This document shows positions 6,563 through 13,454 of a stretch of 22,907 nt of DNA, piece by piece. The stretch's first letter is position 1. Each line of letters starts with the position of its first letter. Source of the DNA: an uncultured Eubacteriales bacterium (GTDB lineage Bacteria; Bacillota; Clostridia; Peptostreptococcales; Anaerovoracaceae); assembly GCA_900542245.1 (NCBI GenBank), contig UQMQ01000019.1:1-22907 (forward strand), given 5' to 3'. The translations under genes and the position numbers were made by a program. The notes under the pieces are model-generated. The model did no database searches and had not been told where the DNA came from. It saw nothing but the letters and a program-made list of their open reading frames with translations.

Positions 6563-8374
6563 ATGAACGTATTCGATTTTATCTCCCTCTTCGGCGGGCT
6601 TGCGCTGTTTCTTTACGGCATGCGGCTGATGGGGGACGGTCTGCAGCAGGGTTCCTCCGGCGCACTCAAAAAATTTATGGAAAAGGTGGCGAATAATCCG
6701 CTGACAGGATTTTTGCTGGGGCTTCTGGTGACGGCTATCATCCAGAGTTCGACAGCCACCATCGTCCTGACCTCCGGTCTGGTCGGCGCGGGTATCCTTT
6801 CACTCAGACAATCCATCGGCATCATCCTCGGCGCAAATGTCGGCACCACAGTGACCGGGCAGATCATCCGTCTGCTCGACATCGACGGAGATGCCTCCTC
6901 GTGGCTGAATATCTTCAAGCCTTCAACCCTGGCGCCGGTCGCCGCGATCATCGGGATTCTGGTGATCATGACCCTGCATTCCAGCAAGTCTGACATCATC
7001 GGCAAGGTCGCGATGGGCTTCGGCATCCTGTTTACCGGACTGCTCAACATGACGGCGGCAGTCGCGCCGCTGTCCGAATCAGAGACCTTTGCGAATCTCT
7101 TTATCCGCATGGCAGACACCCCGGTGCTCGGCTTTCTGGTCGGTACCGGCGCGGCATTCCTGATCCAGAGTTCTTCTGCTACCATCGGTATTTTACAGGC
7201 CTTATCTGTCACAGGCGCCTTGACCTTCAGCTCGGTTTACGCCATCATCATCGGCGTCAATATGGGCGACTGCATTACGACAGCCATCGTCTGCTCCATC
7301 GGCTCCAAAGCGGATGCCAAGCGGACAGGTCTGATCCATATTTTCTTTAATATTGCAGCATCGATCCTCGTCATCGTTACTGTCATGATCCTGCACGCTG
7401 CAGGGGTGCTCGACGGTATCTGGAATGCGAGAATCACCTCCGGCGGCATCGCCAATGCGCATACCTCGTTCCGACTTTTCTCAGCCGTCGTGCTGCTTCC
7501 GTTTTCTCTGCAGTTTGAAAAGCTGGCCAAGCTTGTCATCAAGGACGGCAAAAACAAAGCAGCGGGCATCGACGAAGAGCTCCAGCGGCTCGATGAAAAG
7601 CTGTTTGCCTCCCCTGCACTGGCGCTTTCCAGTATCAGCAGCGTCATCAGCAGGATGGCATCGCTCTCCATCTTTGGGGTAAAAGCCTCCATCCGCACCA
7701 TTCGTCATTTCGATGAACATGCGGTGCAGGACATTGATCGGAATGAAGATTTTATCGACACCCTTGCGGACAAGGTCGACAATTATATGATCCGCTTTTC
7801 GCCGCATGTGCCGCAAGGCGCAAGCAGCAATCTGCTGAACTACTATATTCAGTGTTTCTCGGAGTTTGAACGCATTGGGGATTATGCAACCAATATCGCC
7901 GAAGCCGCATCGGAAATCAACACCAAGGGCATCGTGCTTTCACCGTATGCGCATCGGGAGCTCTCTGTGCTTGGCGAGGCCATCGCGCAGGTGCTCGATT
8001 ATTCCTATAAGGCTTTCACCAAGCTGGACATCACTGCGGCCAAAAAGATCGAGCCGGTCGAAGAAGTCATCGACGACCTCGTCTCTCAGCTGCGTTCCAA
8101 TCACATTGAGCGTTTCCACAACGGAGACTGTACGGTGCACGGCGGCATCATGTTCCTTGACATCCTTGTCAACATCGAGCGCATCTCCGACCAGTGCTCC
8201 AATATCGGCATCTATACCTTGCTTCTAAAAGAACCGCAGATTGTACAGAATCAGCACGATTACTCCAAATATCTGCACAGCGGTCAGGACGAAGAATTCA
8301 ATATGTACTACCGCAAGTATCACGACCGCTACTTCCCGCTGCTGGACGGCGCGGAGAACACTGCACAGGCCTAG
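6563..8374 (+). CDS. Na+/phosphate cotransporter family protein with PhoU-like domain
   Basis: 603 aa; AGGAAGG (6547-6553) lies 9 bases before the ATG. The membrane half (about 1-325) is an inverted repeat typical of the NptA/SLC34 family, with the paired signatures QSSTAT (61-66) and QSSSAT (202-207) and the GANVGTT and GVNMGD motifs after them. The second half (about 345-590) is cytoplasmic and helical, with PhoU-like features (RMASLSIFG, FSEFERIGDYATNIAE, NIERISDQCSNIG). The family imports or balances phosphate with sodium, and the PhoU-like tail probably modulates flux. Length is normal for clostridial NptA-PhoU fusions. The gene ends in a strong terminator and looks monocistronic. Confidence 0.92.
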   Translation: MNVFDFISLFGGLALFLYGMRLMGDGLQQGSSGALKKFMEKVANNPLTGFLLGLLVTAIIQSSTATIVLTSGLVGAGILSLRQSIGIILGANVGTTVTGQIIRLLDIDGDASSWLNIFKPSTLAPVAAIIGILVIMTLHSSKSDIIGKVAMGFGILFTGLLNMTAAVAPLSESETFANLFIRMADTPVLGFLVGTGAAFLIQSSSATIGILQALSVTGALTFSSVYAIIIGVNMGDCITTAIVCSIGSKADAKRTGLIHIFFNIAASILVIVTVMILHAAGVLDGIWNARITSGGIANAHTSFRLFSAVVLLPFSLQFEKLAKLVIKDGKNKAAGIDEELQRLDEKLFASPALALSSISSVISRMASLSIFGVKASIRTIRHFDEHAVQDIDRNEDFIDTLADKVDNYMIRFSPHVPQGASSNLLNYYIQCFSEFERIGDYATNIAEAASEINTKGIVLSPYAHRELSVLGEAIAQVLDYSYKAFTKLDITAAKKIEPVEEVIDDLVSQLRSNHIERFHNGDCTVHGGIMFLDILVNIERISDQCSNIGIYTLLLKEPQIVQNQHDYSKYLHSGQDEEFNMYYRKYHDRYFPLLDGAENTAQA

Positions 8375-8411
8375 CACCGCGCAGAGCATGCGCTGCGGAT
8401 CCATGACACAC

Positions 8412-8439
8412 AAAAAACAGGGCATAGACCCTGTTTTTT
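8412..8439. terminator. Bidirectional terminator
   Basis: CAGGG (8418-8422) pairs with CCCTG (8429-8433) around a 6-base loop. It is flanked by six A and six T that extend the stem, so it can serve both the transporter gene (+) and the dynamin-like gene (-). Confidence 0.85.
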
Positions 8440-8552
8440 GATTATGTGCACTTTTTGTCCTGGTATTTTGTTTTTTCCTGCGCAAGCGTGCCTTATACCT
8501 GTCCGCAAGGAACCGACAAGAACAGTAGCGGCGGCGATGCCGCACGACATGC

Positions 8553-9929
8553 TTAATCCGCAAGCTCGTTGCGCATGCGCACCAGCTGACGAAGCAAGCG
8601 GTTCAGGTCGTTGACACGTCTGCAGACCACATAGGTGTTTTCCTCATGGTGCATGAAGATGGTATGCAGCGTCGTATTCAGATCCTCGCAGAGTGCGTCC
8701 ACCGCGGCAGCAAAGCTGCCCCGCAGATCGCGGCTACCGTCCTCAGCGACTGCGCCGCCGCGGAAAAAGTCCACCGTACTGATCTTATAATGGTATTCAA
8801 TGCCGAACATCTCCGAGACCTTCATCGACAGACGATTCTTGATGTCATTCATATGCGCCTCCAGCATGCGCGGATTGCTCTTGAAGTTCTCCGCGAACTC
8901 CGCTGCCTCCTGCTTGACCTCAACGAAATATTCGTTCAGTTCCTTGAATTTCGCGTCAAATTCGACCATCGACATCTTCAGCGCTGTGCGGTAGAGCACG
9001 ATCTGCGACAGCGCGCTTTCGATGATATCGCGCATTTTGAGTTTAGAAGACGTTTCAATAATCTCTCTGACCGTCGTACGGCAGTCCTGCTCGATAACGG
9101 CCTTGAGCTCCTCAATGCCTGCGCCGCTGCGCGCGCTGACCGGGAACAGCTGGATCTCGGATACACCCATCAGCTTGCAGATCAGATTGCGGCAATAGTG
9201 CAGATAATCCGCAAGGTCTGCCTCGTCGATCGTATCGATCTTATTGACCGCAAAATAAAATTTGGACGCGAACTCTTTCGCATTCTGCAGGAAATCGATC
9301 TCGATCTGGTTGATCGGACTATCCACCGAAAGCATGAAAATGACAGCATCGCTCTCCTTGACATAGGAATAGGCCGCATCGGAATTTTTCTGATGTACCG
9401 AACCGACGCCCGGCGTGTCCACAAAGGTCAGACCTTTCTGCAGGAACGGGGACGGGCAGTACAGCTCCACCTCCGAAACACCCAGATGGTTGTCGCTGTT
9501 CTCCTGTTCATTGATATATGACGACATCTCGTCGAATCCGATCTCCTTGACGATGCCGTTGTCAAATCGCACCGTCGCGGCTTTTTCGCCATATTCAATC
9601 GTCGTTACGACCGCGGTGACCGGCACGATGCCGACCGGAAGAATCTTGTCCTCCAAAATCGCGTTGACCAATGTACTTTTGCCGCGCTTGAACTGTCCGA
9701 TGACCGAAACGGTTATTTTCTGGTTTTTCAACTTGTCGCAAAGCTCTTCGGCACGCGCAAGCTCGCCCTTGGTGATCTCATATTTGCCGAAGATCTCGCA
9801 GGCCTCCTGCACAACCTCGACCATGGACCGTTTCTCCTGTTTCTTTGCAGGCTGCACCTTTAGACAGGTCATTTGACAACCGTTCTTTGCGTCCGGACAG
9901 CCGATACAATTTTTACTCTGATATGCCAT
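8553..9929 (-). CDS. Dynamin-family GTPase with N-terminal cysteine motif
   Basis: 458 aa. ATG 9929 is chosen for the CAGGAGG site 9 bases upstream; the frame continues to 9995 without one. GTPase motifs: P-loop GQFKRGKS (78-85), Thr105 in PVTAV as G2, DTPG (171-174), NKID (229-232). About 190 mostly helical residues follow, with long charged heptad-like stretches. Bacterial dynamin-like proteins bind and remodel membranes; this one is short and lacks an obvious hydrophobic paddle. The first 22 residues carry C8, C11, C18 and C22 (CX2C-X6-CX3C), which could bind zinc or an Fe-S cluster. The gene starts 4 bases after the ferredoxin-like gene stops, so the two are almost certainly cotranscribed and probably act together. 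Function unknown. Confidence 0.88.
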   Translation of the reverse strand: MAYQSKNCIGCPDAKNGCQMTCLKVQPAKKQEKRSMVEVVQEACEIFGKYEITKGELARAEELCDKLKNQKITVSVIGQFKRGKSTLVNAILEDKILPVGIVPVTAVVTTIEYGEKAATVRFDNGIVKEIGFDEMSSYINEQENSDNHLGVSEVELYCPSPFLQKGLTFVDTPGVGSVHQKNSDAAYSYVKESDAVIFMLSVDSPINQIEIDFLQNAKEFASKFYFAVNKIDTIDEADLADYLHYCRNLICKLMGVSEIQLFPVSARSGAGIEELKAVIEQDCRTTVREIIETSSKLKMRDIIESALSQIVLYRTALKMSMVEFDAKFKELNEYFVEVKQEAAEFAENFKSNPRMLEAHMNDIKNRLSMKVSEMFGIEYHYKISTVDFFRGGAVAEDGSRDLRGSFAAAVDALCEDLNTTLHTIFMHHEENTYVVCRRVNDLNRLLRQLVRMRNELAD

Positions 9930-9933
9930 AATA

Positions 9934-10383
9934 CTAAGCCTCCTGATAAAATCGACAGACTGCACAAGCCGGGTCCTGCGCCCGCTTTTCCTCATCGCAG
10001 TACAGCGGTTTTATGATTAAATTTGGTCTAAGCTTATCACCGGAAAGCGATTTGAGTGCCGCGATCTCGCACAGCGTACCGACAAATTCCGTATGCTGCC
10101 CTGCCTTGACGCTGCGCATGGTTTCCCGATAAAGCTTTGGCATATCACGCTCCGCAAAGACCGGATCATACGCGTAGAATTCCTCGAAAACCGGCAGCTC
10201 GACCGGATTATATAACGGACAGAACAGCATACAGGCATTGCACTTGCTGCAGCCGTTTTCATCGACGAGCGGCAGTTTTTTGACCTTGCCATCTGCTTCC
10301 TCCATCTTGACACATACATATTTGCATCCGACCACGCACGCCGCGCAGCCATTGCAAGCTTCGATTCTCTCCCTTAATTGCAT
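9934..10383 (-). CDS. Small ferredoxin-like protein with two [4Fe-4S] motifs, FrhB-like tail
   Basis: 149 aa; GAGAGGAG lies 7 bases before ATG 10383, whereas the in-frame ATG at 10452 has no such site. Cluster motif 1 is CX2CX2CX3C at C10, C13, C16, C20; motif 2 is CX2CX2CX3CP at C45, C48, C51, C55. The rest carries VGTLCEIAALKSL (about 101-113), which resembles the GTPCQIAALK motif of coenzyme F420 hydrogenase/dehydrogenase beta (FrhB) proteins, and extra cysteines C129, C140 and C143. It is far shorter than FrhB (usually 300-400 aa) and lacks its middle, so it may be a minimal or decayed relative. Likely an electron carrier; its partner is probably the adjacent GTPase. Confidence 0.8.
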   Translation of the reverse strand: MQLRERIEACNGCAACVVGCKYVCVKMEEADGKVKKLPLVDENGCSKCNACMLFCPLYNPVELPVFEEFYAYDPVFAERDMPKLYRETMRSVKAGQHTEFVGTLCEIAALKSLSGDKLRPNLIIKPLYCDEEKRAQDPACAVCRFYQEA

Positions 10384-10457
10384 CTGCTGTCTCCTCTCAA
10401 AACACAGGCGCCCCGCGCGCCGCGCAGCAAGTCCTGCGATCCTATTCATCAAAACAA

Positions 10458-10479
10458 CTGCCTTTCGAGCAAAAGGCAG
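10458..10479 (-). terminator. Stem-loop: ATPase-operon terminator or 5' leader hairpin
   Basis: An 8-bp stem CTGCCTTT/AAAGGCAG with a 6-base loop is followed on the minus strand by TTGTTTTG. It could terminate readthrough from the P-type ATPase gene. It also begins exactly where transcripts from the promoter at 10487-10520 should start, so it may cap the 5' end of the ferredoxin/dynamin mRNA. Confidence 0.5.
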
Positions 10480-10486
10480 CGCTATT

Positions 10487-10520
10487 ATTATACTATACTA
10501 TATTCCGCGCAAACTTGCAA
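10487..10520 (-). promoter_or_regulatory. Promoter candidate for the ferredoxin/dynamin operon
   Basis: On the minus strand TTGCAA (10520-10515) is followed after 17 bp by TATAGT (10497-10492). A perfect TATAAT (10492-10487) overlaps it 5 bases further on, so which -10 is used is open. Confidence 0.45.
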
Positions 10521-10522
10521 GG

Positions 10523-10560
10523 GTGCGGCGTCCAAAAGAGTACAAAAAGGACCGCCGCAC
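10523..10560 (-). repeat. Strong stem-loop downstream of the P-type ATPase gene
   Basis: GTGCGGCGTCC (10523-10533) pairs with 10549-10560 over 11 bp with one bulged base. It lies 78 bases beyond the ATPase stop and has no U tract in either direction. It may protect the 3' end or act with the next hairpin in termination. Confidence 0.45.
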
Positions 10561-10637
10561 AGGTCGAAGCTGCTCAGCCTGCACAAGAGGTCCCCATCTT
10601 TTCTTTCTTCGCTTACGGGCGATCCCGCCGCAAACGA

Positions 10638-12740
10638 TTATTTCAGTTCTTCCGGTTCGTCCAGAAGATTTGTCATACTCTTGAGACTGATACCCAGTGT
10701 CGACATATTGTGCAGCAGTGCCGAAGTGGTCGGCTGCATCACCCCTGCGACACCGCATCCGATCAGCATCAGATTGAAGGCGACAATAAAGCGGTAATTG
10801 CTGTGAATCCGTTTCATCAGCGCCATGCTCAGACGCCGCAGGACAACGATTTCAAAGAGGTTCTCCGAGGAAATCGTGATATCCGCGATCTCTCTGGCGA
10901 TCGCCGCGCCGGAATTGATGGCAATGCCTGCGTCAGCCTCAGACAGTGCCGGAGAGTCATTGACACCGTCCCCGATCATGATCACGCACTGACCCGCTTC
11001 GCGTGCCTGTCGAATGTAGTTTGCCTTATCCTCGGGCAGTACCTCAGCGTAGAACGCGTCCACGCCAACCTCTTTGGCAATTGCTGCTGCCGTATGCCGA
11101 TTGTCCCCGGTCATCATGACCACATTCCTGATACCGCAGTCATGCAGCGCTTGGATGGCATCTTTTGCTTCGGTCCGCAGCGGATCTGAAATGCAGAGCA
11201 CTGCCGCCAGCACGCCGGAAATCGCCAAGTACAGGTAGGAATGTTCTCCGGACAGCGCATGGAATTTGCTTTCCTCCCCCTCCGGTACCGTACAGCCTTC
11301 GTCCTCAAAGACGAAGTGCTCACTGCCAATCACCACCTTCTGTCCTTCCACTGTACTCTGGATGCCATGTGCAACCACATACTCCACCTTGGAATGATAT
11401 TCCTCATGGGAAAGTCCTCTCGCCTTCGCCTCATTGACGACTGCATTTGCCATGGAGTGCGGGTAATGTTCCTCCAGGCAGGCTGCCAGACGCAGCATAT
11501 CGTCCTTGGTTTTGCCGCCGAAGGTGATGATATCCGCGACCTTCGGTGCTGCGTAGGTCAAAGTGCCCGTCTTGTCGAATACGATCGTGTCCGCCTGCGC
11601 GACCGCCTCCATGAACTTGCCGCCTTTGACGGAAATGTGATAGAGGCTGCTTTCACGCATCGCCGAAAGCACTGCGATCGGCATCGAAAGCTTGAGCGCG
11701 CAGGAGAAGTCTACCATCAGCACCGCCAGTGCCTTCGTCATGTTTCTCGTCAGCGCATAGGTCAGCACGGTGCCGCCCAAGGTGTACGGAACCAGCTTGT
11801 CAGCCAGATCCGAGGCCTTGTTTTCGGTTTCCGACTTGAGCTTTTCGGACTCCTCGATCATGTTGATAATCTTGTCGTAGCGTCCGGTACCCATGGTCTT
11901 TTCGACACACACGACGCACTGTCCTTCTTCGGCCACCGTACCGGCGTAAACATAGCTGCCCGCTTCCTTTCTGACCGGCAGCGATTCGCCTGTGATGGAG
12001 GCCTGATTGACCGTCATTTCCCCCGAAACGACTTTGCCGTCCAGCGGGATAACATTGCCCATGCGAACGACCATCAGATTGCCCGCCTTGACCTCTCCGA
12101 TCGGAACCAGGACTTCCTGTTCCCCATCGCGGATCCAGACCTTATCTACCTGCAGCGACATCGCACCTGCCAGATCTGCAACGGATTTTTTATGCGTCCA
12201 TTCTTCGAGGATCTCGCCCAGACGAAGCATGAACATGACAGAAGAAGCCGTATCGAAATTGCCCTGTAGCATGGAAACGGTGATCGCCGTCGCGTCCAGT
12301 ACGTCGACAGTCAGCTCGCGCTTCCATAACGTGCGCAGTCCGCTCTTGATATAGCCTGCTGAACGCCAGAACGTCATCGCTGTCCGCAGCGGTACCGGAA
12401 AAATCACCTTGATCACACAGCGTTTCGCTATCGTGAATACCAGTTTATCCTGAAATTCGCGATTCAGTGCTCTGGAGGTATGCTCCGGTACCAAACCGAC
12501 CTCTGCCGCCTCTGCCAGATCATAAGCCGCCAATGCACGCAAGATCTCGCCGCGCGTTTCTGCGCCGCCGCGATACTGCACAACAGCATCGCAGGTGCGG
12601 TCATATACCTTGACTTCCCACACGCCGGGAATATTCCTCAGATAATATTCCAGTACATCGGCATCCGCAAGGCGCATATAACCGCACGCCATGCGGACCC
12701 GAAGTCTGCCCTTACTTTCGTGAAGAACCTTACATTTCAT
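10638..12740 (-). CDS. fezB: P1B-type metal ATPase, FezB-like (ferrosome-associated)
   Basis: 700 aa from ATG 12740, which overlaps the end of the DUF6110 gene by 11 bp. The N-terminal ~75 residues have an HMA-like fold without the CXXC metal site; instead GRLRVR places Arg at 12, 14 and 16. P-type motifs: TGES (250-253), intramembrane SCA (346-348, in DFSCALKLSMP), phosphorylation site DKTGT (Asp389), an HP motif in HYPHS, MTGDN and GDGVND. About six TM helices are evident. An Arg-rich N-terminus and SCA in place of CPC are, as I recall, hallmarks of the P1B-6 group that includes ferrosome protein FezB of Desulfovibrio and Clostridioides difficile, thought to move iron into a membrane compartment. 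Substrate iron is inferred; a Zn, Mn or Co exporter is the alternative. Confidence 0.82.
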   Translation of the reverse strand: MKCKVLHESKGRLRVRMACGYMRLADADVLEYYLRNIPGVWEVKVYDRTCDAVVQYRGGAETRGEILRALAAYDLAEAAEVGLVPEHTSRALNREFQDKLVFTIAKRCVIKVIFPVPLRTAMTFWRSAGYIKSGLRTLWKRELTVDVLDATAITVSMLQGNFDTASSVMFMLRLGEILEEWTHKKSVADLAGAMSLQVDKVWIRDGEQEVLVPIGEVKAGNLMVVRMGNVIPLDGKVVSGEMTVNQASITGESLPVRKEAGSYVYAGTVAEEGQCVVCVEKTMGTGRYDKIINMIEESEKLKSETENKASDLADKLVPYTLGGTVLTYALTRNMTKALAVLMVDFSCALKLSMPIAVLSAMRESSLYHISVKGGKFMEAVAQADTIVFDKTGTLTYAAPKVADIITFGGKTKDDMLRLAACLEEHYPHSMANAVVNEAKARGLSHEEYHSKVEYVVAHGIQSTVEGQKVVIGSEHFVFEDEGCTVPEGEESKFHALSGEHSYLYLAISGVLAAVLCISDPLRTEAKDAIQALHDCGIRNVVMMTGDNRHTAAAIAKEVGVDAFYAEVLPEDKANYIRQAREAGQCVIMIGDGVNDSPALSEADAGIAINSGAAIAREIADITISSENLFEIVVLRRLSMALMKRIHSNYRFIVAFNLMLIGCGVAGVMQPTTSALLHNMSTLGISLKSMTNLLDEPEELK

Positions 12741-13062
12741 TGCAGCTGCCTTCTGTCTTTTCAGATTCTGCGCAGCATGCATCTGCCTTAGCATCACAAT
12801 TTTCTACGACTGCTGCAGCCGCCTCTTCTGCGCGAACTTCATTGATGACCTTTGCGTCTGCCAGAATGTCATCGGCGTTTTCCTTGACATTCGTCGCAGT
12901 TCTCATGACGGTTTCCTTCGCGCGGAGAACCGCTGCTGTGGTATGGGTATATACCTTCTTTGCATCGTCACTGCTGAGAACCTTCAGTCCTGCGGTTCCA
13001 AACAGAACACCGCCTGCGAATAATCCTACTTTGTCCCATTTTACGTCTTTCATTTTTTTCAT
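12730..13062 (-). CDS. DUF6110 family small membrane protein, FezA-like
   Basis: 110 aa; AAGGAGG lies 8 bases before the ATG. A glycine-rich hydrophobic segment (about 11-29, KVGLFAGGVLFGTAGLKVL, with glycine-zipper spacing) is followed by an amphipathic, charged helix (about 31-85) and a short tail with four cysteines (C89, C96, C97, C107). This matches the family found directly upstream of P1B ATPases in Clostridia, and ferrosome protein FezA as I remember it: a hydrophobic segment plus coiled coil associated with the ferrosome membrane. The stop overlaps the ATPase start, and the gene sits behind a consensus promoter with metal-repressor-like operators. The Cys tail may bind metal. I am confident of the gene, less so of its equivalence to FezA. 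Confidence 0.78.
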   Translation of the reverse strand: MKKMKDVKWDKVGLFAGGVLFGTAGLKVLSSDDAKKVYTHTTAAVLRAKETVMRTATNVKENADDILADAKVINEVRAEEAAAAVVENCDAKADACCAESEKTEGSCNEM

Positions 13063-13094
13063 ACCATATTCCTCCTTGCTATGCTCGGTTTGTT

Positions 13095-13127
13095 TTAGCT
13101 AACCGCAGCGTGTAAGCATTGGCTAAC
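13095..13127. promoter_or_regulatory. Downstream operator and TTAGCTAA half-site cluster
   Basis: TGTAAGCATTGGCTAAC (13111-13127, + strand) is the inverted copy of the 17-mer inside the promoter spacer, differing at two central positions. A palindromic TTAGCTAA (13095-13102) follows. Both lie just downstream of the expected transcription start. The half-sites resemble DtxR/MntR-type boxes (TTAGG-TTAGSCTAA). Confidence 0.55.
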
Positions 13128-13138
13128 TCTTCATATTT

Positions 13139-13167
13139 ATTATAGTTAGCCGACGCTTACATGTCAA
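13139..13167 (-). promoter_or_regulatory. Consensus sigma-A promoter with embedded operator for the DUF6110/ATPase operon
   Basis: Minus strand TTGACA (13167-13162), exactly 17 bp, TATAAT (13144-13139): both hexamers are perfect. The whole spacer (13145-13161) is the 17-mer that recurs inverted at 13111-13127. A repressor bound there would block polymerase directly, which suits tight off-states such as metal-replete repression. Confidence 0.8.
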
Positions 13168-13186
13168 GAAGTCGTTTGATTTTTCA

Positions 13187-13411
13187 AGATATCTTCACAA
13201 TCAGCGCTGCATACATTCCGCTTCTTTTGTACCATCCTAGTCTACTATTCGCAGCTTTGAAAATTTCTTCGTGTGTGAACCCACATTCTACGATTCGGTT
13301 CAGTTTCCGAAGATTTAGATCTATACGCTTTATGAATACACTACCCCGACTTTTTTGGGAACGCGCAATTTTGTAGCAATGATTGATACCACTACGGCAG
13401 ATAGCAAAGAG
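13187..13411 (-). pseudogene. Possible relic of a reverse transcriptase/maturase-type C-terminus
   Basis: The minus strand stays open from a stop near 13411 to TGA at about 13187. It reads a basic 70-odd residue stretch (KLNRIVECGFTHEEIFKAAN, then SRLGWYKRSGMYAALI). The shape recalls the ends of group II intron or DGR-type reverse transcriptases (a basic helix, a predicted helix EEI, then NSR-x-G-[YW]). There is no start codon with a ribosome site and no upstream domain. The region is AT-rich relative to its neighbours. Weak. Confidence 0.22.
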
Positions 13412-13453
13412 ATTTGGCTAAAGACAGAAGCAGGCAAGCTGCAGATAAAGTGA
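13319..13453 (+). pseudogene. Possible C-terminal gene fragment
   Basis: Plus-strand frame open from the TAG at 13316 to TGA at 13451-13453, about 44 codons. It has protein-like composition (TFLGTRNFVAMIDTTT, then KEIWLKTEAGKLQIK). No start or ribosome site is present. It overlaps the minus-strand relic above, so at most one of the two is likely genuine. It abuts the stop of the next gene on the minus strand. Product not recognised. Confidence 0.25.
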
Positions 13454-13454
13454 T

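Noticed and set aside
8646..9521. 291-codon open frame on + opposite the dynamin-like GTPase
   Set aside because: His/Arg/Asp-rich antisense shadow without a start site.
11241..12269. 342-codon open frame on + opposite the P-type ATPase
   Set aside because: Antisense shadow; the ATPase frame contains all P-type motifs.
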